Assembly (NCBI RefSeq): GCF_003633895.1
Contig: NZ_RBID01000011.1
Coordinates: 62,001-126,000 of the forward strand
Direction of reading: 5' to 3'
Length of the DNA stretch: 64,000 bases
From: Vogesella indigofera
GTDB lineage: Bacteria; Pseudomonadota; Gammaproteobacteria; Burkholderiales; Chromobacteriaceae
In this document: piece by piece, positions 17,601 to 26,469 of the stretch
How positions within the stretch are numbered: the stretch's first letter is position 1
How the letters are laid out: each line of letters begins with the position of its first letter
The notes under the pieces: model-generated
What the model was told of the DNA's origin: nothing
Seen by the model: only the letters and a program-made list of their open reading frames with translations
The model's database searches: none
Made by a program: the position numbers and the translations under genes

Positions 17601-17955
17601 TGCCACCAGACTGCTTGACTGCGTGCGCAAGAACGACACTGTGTCACGCTTGGGCGGTGACGAGTTCGTGTTAATTCTGGAGGCACTGGACGAGGAGTAC
17701 GCCAATGCGACCGCTCAGGCGGAGTGTGTGGCCCGTAAAGTGCTGGCCGCACTGAGCCAGCCCTTTGTACTGGAAACACTGACATGGCATTGCTCCGCCA
17801 GCATTGGCATTACGCTGTTCCATGGTGAGGAAGAAACAGCCCAGACCTTGCTGAAGCAGGCCGACCTGGCGGTTTATCAAGCTAAAAATGACGGCCGCAA
17901 TATGCAGCGCCTCTACATCCCTGAAATGCAAGCGACATTGATTAAGTCCTCATAA
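14626..17955 (+). CDS. MASE1-multi-PAS-GGDEF diguanylate cyclase
   Basis: A 1109-residue membrane sensor. The N-terminal ~290 residues form an eight-helix MASE1 domain. About five PAS/PAC repeats follow (roughly 305-930), each with the PAC ending 'D.T.RK/ERK'. The GGDEF domain ends the protein; RLGGDEF is near residue 1010 and the inhibitory RxxD (RKND) lies five residues before it, so an active and product-inhibited cyclase is expected. There is no EAL domain. No clear ribosome-binding site sits before 14626; in-frame ATGs at 14635 and 14647 are alternatives. Confidence 0.9.
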   Translation: MDAMLLPMKISLPEPFLTPSRALLLALAYFATGWLGLLLPNVGAHITLIWLPTGISVAALLGWGKYTWPGIYLGALLTNLSIGSPPALAATIAIGNTLGPLLVATLLTRTGFRPAFERQRDVGLFVAAAGLGMLLPASGGVASLVAAEQLPLAGAAFAWLTWWMGDTVGVLLAAPLVLSLIRGNWQSQQRSPVELLLWGSAACAIAWLAFIYHFSQLGGTLPLAFITLPMLAWAAVRFGIVGATVAGLGFSVTAAWGAANGSGAFAQADIHVGLTLLWCYMATTVITGLLITALQAERMQMEASLRASEEKLRGLYELSPLGIALTDSHGRFIEFNEAFRAICGYSEAELKALDYWELTPKRYQADEARQLAMLEQTGRYGPYEKEYRRKDGSLVTLELNGMTILGADGQHYIWSLVEDITERKRNQQQMEYLLAEQKAILDNDLIGIATAREQTIVWANPAMENILGYEPGELAGVPYRRHFVSDDAYENFNAEAAAILDAGGIYRTQVERVRKDGTSVWVDLSGTALRLETGESLWASVDITERVRLEHSMAQSEERMVLALAGADLGLWDLDVPSGRFTHNPRLAEMLGYRPGELPASAKGMRSLLHPDDATKYQEALSAHLRGKSSSVDIEFRLRHKEGPWIWVLSRGKIVGWDHNLQPLRMTGTHLDITARKDNEATLHKIASRVPGVVYQYLLRSDGSSCFPYASEAIRGIFRVGPEEVRDDDSVLEAIIHPDDVDALRAAIFTSAHDLSPWRHEYRLKFSDGSIRWLYGNSVPQREPDGSVLWHGFITDITDSKRADDELRIAAAAFESQEGMAVTDANDKILRVNQAFTRISGYSSSDVLGQAPQLLHADPDFTRLAFIRECTQRDGQWRGELLYQRKNGDCYPVLTAISAVHGQKGNVTHYVHTFIDITERKEAEELIRQLAFYDPLTGLPNRRLLLDRLQQALPASAHSKQHAALLFLDLDKFKLLNDTQGHDKGDLLLQQVATRLLDCVRKNDTVSRLGGDEFVLILEALDEEYANATAQAECVARKVLAALSQPFVLETLTWHCSASIGITLFHGEEETAQTLLKQADLAVYQAKNDGRNMQRLYIPEMQATLIKSS

Positions 17956-18105
17956 AAACATATGGTTCGGGAACAGCCATCTGCCAAAGCATATTGGTGA
18001 CAGTACCGCTGAAGAAGCACCGCGCCAGTCTTGCCCGTAACATTGTTTTATTGGGCATCAACTATATTTTTATTTTCCCTGCATAAACAGGTAGTGCTGA
18101 CTTAA

Positions 18106-18582
18106 ATGAGCAAATGGATCGCACTCGTCACTAGCTCCCCCTCTGATCGTGTCCCGAATCAGAGACAGGCACGCCATCGTCTTGAAGAGGCAGGAGCTGC
18201 CGTTCTTCGCGATGATATCTATCTCATGCCAGAAAGCGACGCCTGTCGCACGATGCTGGAGACGGTTGCGTCAGACTTCCGTTTGGCAAAGGGGCTTGCC
18301 TTTGTGATCAGTATTGAGGAACCGAGTGGAGGTGATTTTGCCAAGCGGTTTGACCGGGGAAATGACTATGCAATTCTCGTGGCCAGGATCGCCGCCATCA
18401 GAGACAGCTTGGCTGCAAGCTCGGCAACCGAAGCGGTCACGCAAGTTCGCAAGCTAAGGGCAACCTTTGCCTCATTATCCGACATTGATTTTTTCCCAGG
18501 GGAGAGTCGGAAACAAGCTGAGTTGGCATTACTGGGGTTAGAGCAAGTGGTTACTGGGGATCCTGATTTTCCTGCAGCGTGA
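18106..18582 (+). CDS. ChrB N-terminal-domain protein
   Basis: A 158-residue protein resembling the N-terminal regulatory half of ChrB, the chromate-resistance regulator (…RHRLEEAGAAVLRDDIYLMPES…, then the FDRGNDYAILV region). Full ChrB is about twice as long and has a C-terminal domain absent here. No chrA chromate transporter is nearby. It could be a stand-alone regulator or a remnant of a chr operon. The ATG at 18106 has no strong ribosome-binding site. Confidence 0.65.
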   Translation: MSKWIALVTSSPSDRVPNQRQARHRLEEAGAAVLRDDIYLMPESDACRTMLETVASDFRLAKGLAFVISIEEPSGGDFAKRFDRGNDYAILVARIAAIRDSLAASSATEAVTQVRKLRATFASLSDIDFFPGESRKQAELALLGLEQVVTGDPDFPAA

Positions 18583-18622
18583 AGGCTGATGAGTAGCCAT
18601 CCAAATGGGAGGCCACATTGCT

Positions 18623-20233
18623 TTAGTCGGCAATGGCTTGTGGGTCGAGGTTAGTGTTCTCGTCTGCGACAGCCCGATTTCGCCCGGCAACCTTGGCCGC
18701 ATACAGCGCTTTATCGGCGGCGGAAAGCAGCTGCTCAGGATAACTGTTGCTCCCCGGCACCTGAGTGGCAATACCGATGCTGATGGTGACCATGCCATTG
18801 ACTGGCGACGCCGCGTGCGGGATACCCAATGCTTCAATCGCCATGCGTAGCTGCTCGGCTTTGGCCTTGGCGTGCACCGGTTCACAGTTGGGCAACAAGC
18901 AGACGAACTCCTCGCCGCCATAGCGCGCCACCACATCGTGTGCGCGCCACAAGCGTTCTTGCAGCGACTTGGCCACCAGTTTGAGACAGTCATCGCCGGC
19001 CTGATGGCCGTAGTGATCGTTGAACAGTTTGAAATGATCGATATCGATCATGAGCAGAGTGAGATGGGTCTGATGCCGTCGACAGTCGCGCCACTCTTTT
19101 TGCAGCCGCTCGTTGAAATGACGACGATTGGCAATGCCGGTCAGGCCATCCTGAAACGCCAGGGCGTGGAGTTGCGCACTCTGTGCTTCCAGCTGAACAT
19201 TCGCCTCTGCCAGCTTGGTGTTTTGTTCACGCAAGGCCGCGGCAGCACGAGCCGCACTCTCCGTTTCCCGCTGACGCCGGCGTTGCCAGATGGCGAGCAT
19301 CACCGTACTGAACAGCGCCAGAATGGCATAGACACTGCCCCAGACTTGCACCATCGAATACCAACCAGAATAGAGCGTTTCTGTACTGCGGCTGACACCA
19401 ACAATCAATGCCTTGTCCATGTTGAGCGCGGCGGGTCGGATCGTGCGTAGCGCCACCATCCGTTCTTCGTTGAGTGCAGGTGAAAAGCCGGTCATCACCA
19501 TGGCGCTCAAGCCGCTCTGTTTGTAGCGATTGAAGAGCGGTTCGGCTTGGCTCAGATTCGTACCGACCAGATGTTTGCGTTCCGGCATCATCATGAAGTG
19601 CACCCCATCGCCATGAGCCAGGCCCGTCATCATGTCGGGGCTATAGTTGACGGAGGAAAGCAGAATCCGGAATTCCTCAGGATCAAGTGAGGCGATCACC
19701 AGCCCATCAAAATGACCATCCTTGCCCGGTATCATGCGCGCGACGGTGAGCAACCAGATGTTTTGCTCGGTTTTGAACGGCGCATTGACATAAAGCGTGG
19801 AGGGGTCAGGCTGCTTCAGCACCGTCTGAAAGTAGGGGCGATCAGCAAAGCCCCTGCCTATGAGGTCTGTTCGGCTACTCGCCCGGATCACACCGTGCTT
19901 ATCCATGATCGAGAAGCTGCGGATACCGACCATGGCGTCGGCAAATGCTTTCAATCGTAGGCTTCCGGCCACCACGACCGTGTTTTGTTTGTGCCATGTC
20001 GGCACATTCTGAATGACGTTGTTCAGCGTCCGGCTGAGAGCATCCAGTTGACGGCCAATATTGGCCTCGACGACCTGCGCTTGTGCCGCCAGGTGGAGCT
20101 GCTCACGGTGGTCTACGGCTTGATGCTCTTCAAACAATGACCATGCCACCACGCCACCTGCCAGCACCAGACAACAGGCCAGGAATAGCCACTCGCCTAA
20201 AAAGCGAAAACGATAGGACGGTAATGAGATCAT
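18623..20233 (-). CDS. Cache-domain GGDEF diguanylate cyclase
   Basis: A 536-residue membrane sensor: helix near 12-32, periplasmic double-Cache-like sensor (about 35-300), second helix near 310-330, short coiled coil (345-385) and a GGDEF domain. YGGEEF near residue 438 is intact and RAHD gives a consensus RxxD inhibitory site. An active cyclase responding to a periplasmic ligand is expected. It is convergent with the ChrB-like gene, 40 bases apart. Confidence 0.9.
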   Translation of the reverse strand: MISLPSYRFRFLGEWLFLACCLVLAGGVVAWSLFEEHQAVDHREQLHLAAQAQVVEANIGRQLDALSRTLNNVIQNVPTWHKQNTVVVAGSLRLKAFADAMVGIRSFSIMDKHGVIRASSRTDLIGRGFADRPYFQTVLKQPDPSTLYVNAPFKTEQNIWLLTVARMIPGKDGHFDGLVIASLDPEEFRILLSSVNYSPDMMTGLAHGDGVHFMMMPERKHLVGTNLSQAEPLFNRYKQSGLSAMVMTGFSPALNEERMVALRTIRPAALNMDKALIVGVSRSTETLYSGWYSMVQVWGSVYAILALFSTVMLAIWQRRRQRETESAARAAAALREQNTKLAEANVQLEAQSAQLHALAFQDGLTGIANRRHFNERLQKEWRDCRRHQTHLTLLMIDIDHFKLFNDHYGHQAGDDCLKLVAKSLQERLWRAHDVVARYGGEEFVCLLPNCEPVHAKAKAEQLRMAIEALGIPHAASPVNGMVTISIGIATQVPGSNSYPEQLLSAADKALYAAKVAGRNRAVADENTNLDPQAIAD

Positions 20234-20511
20234 GTCTTATTCATGTATTGAAAATACAGTATTACCGTCAATCTACCGCGTTTCCTTTTAACAATCTTCA
20301 CCAATTTCGAAATTGGTAGTGGTTTATGACCTGCAGATTCCAGTGAGTCTGGTCAGCGGTGCTTGTCGTCGCTGCCCATTTCTAGCTCCTTGTGCTGGTG
20401 GTGCTCCCCCCCCCTCCTGATCACTGAGAGTGCGTCTGAAGTTCGGCCAGAGCGGCCGTCCCAGCCAATCTCCGGAACGACGGCTCCCAGTTACAAACCG
20501 GGCATTCTCCC

Positions 20512-20719
20512 TTACCTGGAAAGAAAACCCAGCAACACAGCCACGATAGCCCCCCGGCGCATCCTCTTGTACCAAATGCCCTGCGCAGGCAATCTCTCGT
20601 AGGGCTGCGCCGGGGATGGTTTGCTGCAACTGCCGGCCACGTATCCATTGATCGTCTTCTCCCCATAGTACCAAGCTCGGGCCGCACACCTTCGGCCAAG
20701 GGCTGCAGTCTCCCCCACG
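20512..20719 (-). pseudogene. Alpha/beta-hydrolase C-terminal fossil
   Basis: One minus-strand frame reads SLVLWGEDDQWIRGRQLQQT and continues to ACAGHLVQEDAP, the acid- and His-bearing end of an alpha/beta hydrolase. The expected ending GAIVAVLLGFLSR is found in another frame, so there is a frameshift near 20557 and the N-terminal half is gone. The rest of the 20234-20753 gap holds no gene. Confidence 0.7.
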
Positions 20720-20753
20720 TGCAGGCATACTCTTTAAATACATGGGGAAATGA

Positions 20754-22019
20754 ATGAATAAGCTCTTGGCATTGCCAGTTGCAGGTGACTCGTTTCTGCT
20801 TCGGCGTGGGGACCGGAACATCCTGGTGGATGGTGGATATGGTAGTCGGGCATTGATTGCGGCACTTTCCGCTCCCAGTGTGGCTGTCAACCATCTACAT
20901 ATCGTGGTCTGCACGCATGCAGATAAGGACCACGCTGGCGGCCTGACGGATCTGCTGGAAAAATCCTCAGTTCGGGTCGACGAGTTTTGGCTGCCAGGTT
21001 CCTGGGCGGACTCACTGCCAGCACTCTTACAAAGCCCTCAGCGGGTGGTAGACATACTAGTGGCGGAGCTTGACGAGTTTTCGTCGGAAGAGGCGTACAA
21101 CCACGATGAGGATGACGACAAGTTCGAGTCGCGCGTGCATGCCCGCATCGCCGAGGAGCGGCGCAATTTCCAACTTAATCGCGTGGGCGATGGAGTTCGT
21201 GCCGATCCAGAACGCCAGGATATGGAGTCGGGTCTGGCATGGTTGAAGACTCAAGCTGCAAATCTTGAACTCGATGCAGCCAATGCGACTGCTTCGGCCA
21301 AAGCATTCATCAGGGGGCGGCGGCTAGTCAGGTATCGTGCAGCAAGGAGAGCGTTGGATCGGCGGTGGGCCGCTTTCTGGATCAGTTTGATCGACACCGC
21401 AGAGCGGATCCGCAAGATCGCGGTTCAGGCAATTCGCTACAACGTCAAAGTGCGTTGGTTTGACTTCGGCGAATTCGCCAAGACACGTCGCGCATCTGGA
21501 GGGGAGCCGGGCCTGCTGATTCCTTTGAACGCAGTCGAACTCGTGGTACCTCCGCGCCCAATCAACGTGATGAAGTACATGGTTCGATTAACACCGGTGA
21601 ACGAAGAGAGCTTAGTATTCTTGTCATCCAATTCCTGGGAATGGCCAGATGGGCTCGGCGTGGTGTTCACCGGAGACTCTCCACTGGGAGATGGACCTGG
21701 TTACAGGCAGAACTTGTTGGATTGGCGGCAGGAACCTCGTGGATGGGTTGTTGCCACAGCACCTCACCACGGATCCGAAAGCAATGCGGTTGCTTACAAG
21801 CATCTCCAGGCAATGACTCATGTCGTGCTCTGGTTACGGTCGGGTGGATCATCCCTGCATCCGGGGCCAACCTTCCGGAAGTTACACCCAACGGTACGAG
21901 GGTGTACGCATTGTCCCTATCGGAGGCTCGAGCGGGAGGTGGCCGAAGTGCAGCTGTCACCCCCGTTTCCCTTCGGATGGCCTTTATTCCGGGTCAGGGC
22001 TCACGACTGCAACTGCTAA
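20754..22019 (+). CDS. Metallo-beta-lactamase-fold hydrolase, candidate defence gene
   Basis: A 421-residue MBL-fold protein. THADKDH (54-60) is the metal-binding HxHxDH-type motif with Ala in the second position's place, ILVDGG (23-28) precedes it, and FTGDSP plus APHHGSES provide later ligands. A ~150-residue charged helical insert (about 100-250) separates the two halves. A CTHCPY cysteine pair lies near the end. Substrate (nucleic acid or phosphodiester) is unknown. GGGGA lies 6 bases before the ATG. It is convergent with a KAP NTPase gene; both look like island cargo. Confidence 0.72.
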   Translation: MNKLLALPVAGDSFLLRRGDRNILVDGGYGSRALIAALSAPSVAVNHLHIVVCTHADKDHAGGLTDLLEKSSVRVDEFWLPGSWADSLPALLQSPQRVVDILVAELDEFSSEEAYNHDEDDDKFESRVHARIAEERRNFQLNRVGDGVRADPERQDMESGLAWLKTQAANLELDAANATASAKAFIRGRRLVRYRAARRALDRRWAAFWISLIDTAERIRKIAVQAIRYNVKVRWFDFGEFAKTRRASGGEPGLLIPLNAVELVVPPRPINVMKYMVRLTPVNEESLVFLSSNSWEWPDGLGVVFTGDSPLGDGPGYRQNLLDWRQEPRGWVVATAPHHGSESNAVAYKHLQAMTHVVLWLRSGGSSLHPGPTFRKLHPTVRGCTHCPYRRLEREVAEVQLSPPFPFGWPLFRVRAHDCNC

Positions 22020-22212
22020 CAAGGACACCATGCCAAAGCTCTGCGAACCGTCTTAGAGTAAGGACACTAACTGCCAGTGAATTCAATGACCGCATAGACA
22101 AAAGAAGGAGACAATTGAATTTCGACATCGATTGACTGACGGAACCACAATAACTACCGCAATATGGTGCGTAGCACACCTTTCTGGCCGGTTCCGTATC
22201 GACAGTCCCCCG

Positions 22213-24546
22213 TTAGAAATCGAATGGGACATACTCTCTTAGCCCGAGCCACTTCTCAAGAGATCTATGTAACGTTCGCAGGGCCTCTTCGTACTCGGGG
22301 AATTCTGCGGAATTGATCACGTCGCATTTAGCCTTCGCCACGCCGATGCCGATGAAATCGTCGATGGTCTCTCTGTTAAAACTGTAGTGCGGCGTGGAGA
22401 CCCGATCCCCCAACGAGTGGGTCGTGCCCCGGCTCATCATGCGAGAGGCCATTCTTGCGAAGCCTTGATCGGTCCGGATTGCCCTCACCATCCACTCGCG
22501 AGGTTCGTCCAATGAGCCCGAATAGTCCCTCCATCGGTAGAGCAGGGACACGAGATCCGATTCAGCGGTCAGCGCGTCGACGTCCGTCGCCCGACTCCTG
22601 ATCAGCAGCAGCCATTCGGCCTTCATCGCCTTAACAGTGTCGAGGTCAAGCGCCGGATCGAAGGCGTCACCCTCATTCCGATCAGCTGGATCGTTCAGAT
22701 GGATCAGGATTGCAGCGATGGACAGCGCCTTGGTCTGGCGGAGAGCCTCGAGTACCAGACCATCTCGCCTCCCCTGCGGAATTCGCTTCAGGAACCAGCT
22801 CGTTGCTCGCCATGCTGAAACCCAAGGCGAACTGAAGTGATCGGCTTTGCCTTGGTCCACGATTTTCTGGGCAATCTCAAACATCCCTGGCAACAGCACA
22901 GCGGCATTTTCAACTGGGAGGCGGTCGACCGACTCGTCGAGTCTCACGACAAGCGAGAGCAGTAGGCCATCGTTCTCTAAAGCGGTGATCGCGGCAGCAA
23001 ACCCATCCTTAGTCTCCGTCGCCTCGAGGAACGTGACGAAACGGCTTTCCGACATTTCGCCGACAGCTGTTTGGAGTTCGAAGTAACGCGGGAAGTAGCG
23101 CGAAGAACATACCCGTTTTTCGGTCAACCAATTGTTTTGGAAGCCATCCGCGTAGTTCGTGCCCCCGTATGCCCATTCGAGAGGTGGGAACAGTTCCTTG
23201 AGCGCGTCCCGGACGATGACGCGACGCTCTTCCGATACAATACCGAGCAGCCGCTCGGCTGCCGCCTTGTCCGCATCTCGTCTGCCATAGCCCAGGAAGC
23301 GGCGTTCCTGAAGCACCAGCTCCCTCTCCCGGAACAACGCCTCGTGAAGGCCGGGTTCGAAGACCCGGAGTGCCTCCAGAAGAAGGAAGTCAACAATATT
23401 CACCTCGAACACCTCGCCGGATGCATGCAATGGCATATGCACGGCGATGGATGAGGTCAGTCGGCGAGCGTCACGCATGTTACGCAGCAGAGGCTGAATA
23501 CAGCCAACTAGGGCGTTACCCCAGCGTCTCTGCGAGAACCCGTTCTCCTCGGTTGCGTAGATCCCCGCCAACTCGGAGAGTTCTTCCCCGAATAGACGAT
23601 GCACAATCGACGCCGGGACCGCCGGCAAGTCGAAGTTAGCCTGCACGACCTTCTCGAGGAAGGCGCGACCGTCGCCATCAGCGACCGGATCGAGAGCCCG
23701 TTCTACGATGCTGGGCTGGAACAGCAGTACAAAGATGATGTTTGGTAGATTGGCGTTTGCTTTTACCTGCCGTAGGAGTAACCGGATCTGCTCGGGCTCG
23801 AGTCGGTCGATGTCGTCGACAAAGACGACCAGCGGCCGGTCAAGTTCGCGAAGCCGATCCTCCAGCGCTTCGCGCACCTTGCCGAGCGGTTCGTTGCCAC
23901 GGTCGCGCCCGAGATACGACAGCACGCGCCCCAGCAGGGACGTGCCGACCGAGAGGACGGCGAGAGCGGCCGCCACCTTTGCTGCCTTCGGTAGGTTGAA
24001 ACCTATGGCCGAAGCTACGGCGATTACCGAAACGTTCGTCAGTATCGTCGAGATGAAATGGTTCGAATCCCCGGTCTTCTTAAGCGGCGCACTGGCCCCT
24101 GTGAGGATCGCACTGTAGCGTCGCAGCGCTTCGGCTCGGGCGAGTGCTGGCTTCGAATGCTCTCCCCCTAGACGATCTGCTATCTGGCCGAAGAGGGCAC
24201 GGGCGATCGCGTCGCCGTCGCCCCACTGCCAGGGGTTGAAGTCAAGCCAGTCCGCTCCGTCGCTGGCGTCAAGCCGCTCGGTGATTAGGTTCTTAAGGGA
24301 GGACTTGCCGAAGCCCCACCCTCCGCGGATTGCAAACACCCGGCCCTCGCGCAGACTGAGCTCCGAGAGCACGCCGGCTATCCGGTCCGCGAAGTTGGTC
24401 CTTCTTAGGCGATCCTCGGAAGCTTTCCGGATTGGTGCCTCCGCACCGATACCGCCATCCGGCAGTTCAGCCCTTGAAGCCTCTGCACGCTTCCTCGCAC
24501 GGCGACGGGCAAACCATGCCGACAGACGTACCAGAAGCCTAGTCAT
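22213..24546 (-). CDS. KAP-family P-loop NTPase
   Basis: A 777-residue protein of the KAP family (PF07693), which includes the phage-exclusion protein PifA. Walker A is GGWGFGKSS (75-83), followed by WLDFNPWQW; two membrane helices (about 165-183 and 189-213) are inserted before Walker B LVVFVDDIDR (239-248), the family's characteristic layout. The C-terminal ~450 residues are helical and unassigned. A role in membrane-linked antiviral defence is inferred from family and context only. It is monocistronic with an AT-rich upstream region. Confidence 0.82.
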   Translation of the reverse strand: MTRLLVRLSAWFARRRARKRAEASRAELPDGGIGAEAPIRKASEDRLRRTNFADRIAGVLSELSLREGRVFAIRGGWGFGKSSLKNLITERLDASDGADWLDFNPWQWGDGDAIARALFGQIADRLGGEHSKPALARAEALRRYSAILTGASAPLKKTGDSNHFISTILTNVSVIAVASAIGFNLPKAAKVAAALAVLSVGTSLLGRVLSYLGRDRGNEPLGKVREALEDRLRELDRPLVVFVDDIDRLEPEQIRLLLRQVKANANLPNIIFVLLFQPSIVERALDPVADGDGRAFLEKVVQANFDLPAVPASIVHRLFGEELSELAGIYATEENGFSQRRWGNALVGCIQPLLRNMRDARRLTSSIAVHMPLHASGEVFEVNIVDFLLLEALRVFEPGLHEALFRERELVLQERRFLGYGRRDADKAAAERLLGIVSEERRVIVRDALKELFPPLEWAYGGTNYADGFQNNWLTEKRVCSSRYFPRYFELQTAVGEMSESRFVTFLEATETKDGFAAAITALENDGLLLSLVVRLDESVDRLPVENAAVLLPGMFEIAQKIVDQGKADHFSSPWVSAWRATSWFLKRIPQGRRDGLVLEALRQTKALSIAAILIHLNDPADRNEGDAFDPALDLDTVKAMKAEWLLLIRSRATDVDALTAESDLVSLLYRWRDYSGSLDEPREWMVRAIRTDQGFARMASRMMSRGTTHSLGDRVSTPHYSFNRETIDDFIGIGVAKAKCDVINSAEFPEYEEALRTLHRSLEKWLGLREYVPFDF

Positions 24547-25009
24547 CGCGCAAAAACTCCCATGAGAGCGTCGGTCCCGGCAAAGCTGCAGTTCATTGGC
24601 ATCGAGGTGGGATGCGGCAGTTCAGGCATCGGGATAGAAACTCTCGAATATCTCCCGCCCCTCTACCCCCGCAACCGTTTCCAATATTTATTTGGCACAT
24701 AGTTATATTCCATATATCCCATCATCTTTACGCATCTTAGCTTATTCCATACGCAAACAGCGGGGCAACCGACAAATGTCGAACTGACGGCGAGCGATAG
24801 CTCAGGCCGAGTTGGAGTCCTTGAACGTTCGTTCTGTAAGATTGCTCCACTCAGATAGCTGCTCTAGTAACTCTCGTGGCTAAAGCAGCAGTGGGTCGAT
24901 TGCAGACATTCCCACTCGTACTGACGATCGACCGCTTTGGCCGACGTCCGGCCAGTGCCTTGATGGGCTGGCTGCAGATCGGCCAAAGTTGGCCTTGAAA
25001 GGTATCCGG
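24547..25009. other. AT-rich upstream region and GC hairpins, no gene
   Basis: The first ~200 bases are AT-rich (24680-24760) and should contain the KAP promoter. The part from 24890 to 25005 is GC-rich with GGCCGAC/GTCCGGCC and GGCCAAAGTTGGCC-type inverted repeats resembling intergenic repeats at 10.07 kb and 20.43 kb. No reading frame of note. Confidence 0.5.
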
Positions 25010-25543
25010 TTATTGTGGCAGGCGAATCTCGGTCAGATGCCACGACACCAGATTGTGTCGCTGCAGAACCAGGTTGATTGTTTGATCCGGTTTGTCGCGC
25101 TGATAGACCTTGACCGTAAACTGGCTGAGTCCGTCGTAGCCCATCTTGAACTCGACTTTGTCCGCTTCATTGGGCTGTTTCTGCATGTTGGAATCCGTGG
25201 CTTCTGCAGTGGCCGCGGGCAGGGGTTTTTCACCCTGCATCATCATGGCGAGCCCCTGAGGCGAAACAATCGCATCAACCATGGCATTGACCAAGGCTCC
25301 GGCAAAAACAACCCCTACCGCGGCAAACGGGTTTCCCTGCAGTTTCTGCAGCATCTGACCGTTCAACTCGGCCTTCAGGTTTTCTTTGACGACAGGAAAG
25401 TCGACATAGCTGGCTAGCTTCGTCGCATTGCGTTCTTGGACTGCATCTTGCATACCATGTACTGCCATATACGGTGTGTAGTAGAACCAGCCGCTCACTG
25501 CGATAGCAGCAAGAGCCAAGCTGCCCTTCAACTTGTTATCCAT
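25010..25543 (-). CDS. DUF2939 protein
   Basis: A 177-residue protein of the DUF2939 family with one N-terminal membrane helix or uncleaved signal (about 5-25) and a periplasmic domain beginning PYMAVHGMQDAVQERNATKLASYVDF. Function unknown. The start at 25543 is preceded by GGAAGC; the frame is open a further 21 bases but that start has no such site. No co-transcribed neighbour is evident. Confidence 0.75.
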   Translation of the reverse strand: MDNKLKGSLALAAIAVSGWFYYTPYMAVHGMQDAVQERNATKLASYVDFPVVKENLKAELNGQMLQKLQGNPFAAVGVVFAGALVNAMVDAIVSPQGLAMMMQGEKPLPAATAEATDSNMQKQPNEADKVEFKMGYDGLSQFTVKVYQRDKPDQTINLVLQRHNLVSWHLTEIRLPQ

Positions 25544-25990
25544 GGTGCTTCCTGTTAGGGGCATGATGATTGGTTATCTAGTTTGGATGTTACATTGACT
25601 TGATCCGTAATGGTCTGTGGATTGGGCTGTTGTTCTCGTTGGTGCTGGTGAGAGGCCTAGTGGGGTAATTATTGGCATCAACTGCCACACAGGCATTCGC
25701 GAGGTGTTCAAGGACTTATGGATGGAAGGGGTGGGCATCAAGTACAGGCAATGCCCAGGGGGTGCCACAAACCAGCAGGGAGCTTGTGATTACGAACTGG
25801 GAGTCGGCGGCAATGGCTGGGCTGTTCTAACGGTCAATGGTAAAGCCCGGCGATGGTGCCGGGGTTGTGCCAAAACAAGCGCAAATTATGCGGTGGAGTA
25901 GGGTGGTTGCCTGTGACAAAAGCAGCGCAAAACTGTGCCAGAAATAGCGCGAGGTTACATTCAAAAAATGGCTACCATGAATGGCTACCA
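25544..25990. other. Gap without recognisable gene
   Basis: A 94-codon plus-strand frame (25617-25901) is open but lacks a ribosome-binding site and family likeness. From 25870 on there are short degenerate repeats (AAACAAGCGCAAA, AAAAGCAGCGCAAAA, and ATGGCTACCAT twice), of unknown meaning. Nothing else seen. Confidence 0.45.
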
Positions 25991-26003
25991 TTGAGGCATT
26001 GAA

Positions 26004-26038
26004 AAGATAAAAGCCCTGAAAAATCAGGGCTTTATCTT
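26004..26038. terminator. Intrinsic terminator of tmRNA
   Basis: AAGCCCTGA-AAAA-TCAGGGCTT stem with flanking AAGATAAA/TTTATCTT pairing, starting 8 bases beyond the mature tmRNA 3' end; T-rich on both strands. Confidence 0.85.
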
Positions 26039-26045
26039 GTGATGG

Positions 26046-26410
26046 TGGTGGAGGCGGCGGGAATCGAACCCGCGTCCGGAAATCCTACACAGAGAGTTCT
26101 ACATACTTAGTCGTGTCATTTGGATTTAACCTCCACTACGCCGACGGACAGGCTGAGCTTTGGCGAGTTACCTTTTGGTTCGCATTGTGCCAAGTAACCC
26201 GACACAACACTAGCAGATGTAAAGTGACACTACAGGGTTTTGACGCCCCCGGCCCATCTGCGAACCGTTGTAGTGTCTAGCCGGCCGTTAGGCTGCTAGA
26301 GCGTAGTTTTCGTCGTTTGCGACTAAATAAATTCAGTGTTTTACGGGAAGTCTGAGATCCCGGTATGCCCTCTTCTGCTTCGCAACCCCCGTCGAAACCA
26401 GGTCGCCCCC
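26046..26410 (-). ncRNA. ssrA: tmRNA (ssrA)
   Basis: Transfer-messenger RNA that rescues stalled ribosomes. The 5' end GGGGGCGACCUGGUUUCGACG (minus strand, from 26410) pairs with CGCCUCC before A-CCA at 26046, forming the acceptor stem. The T arm GGGUUCGAUUCCC is intact. The tag frame at 26320-26288 reads ANDENYALAA then TAA. Length is about 365 nt, normal for a one-piece tmRNA. A terminator follows at once. Confidence 0.95.
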
Positions 26411-26469
26411 ACAGTCTGAAGAATTTCAGTATACCTGAAGGTATAGCCACGCGCTAGCAGTGGCTTGAT

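Noticed and set aside
25617-25901. 94-codon plus-strand open frame
   Set aside because: No ribosome-binding site, no family likeness and poor codon use; probably chance.
25544-26410. tmRNA as the attachment site of a genomic island on its left
   Set aside because: The tmRNA terminator lies 8 bases beyond the mature 3' end, so nothing is inserted there; no integrase gene and no second copy of the tmRNA 3' end were seen in the window.
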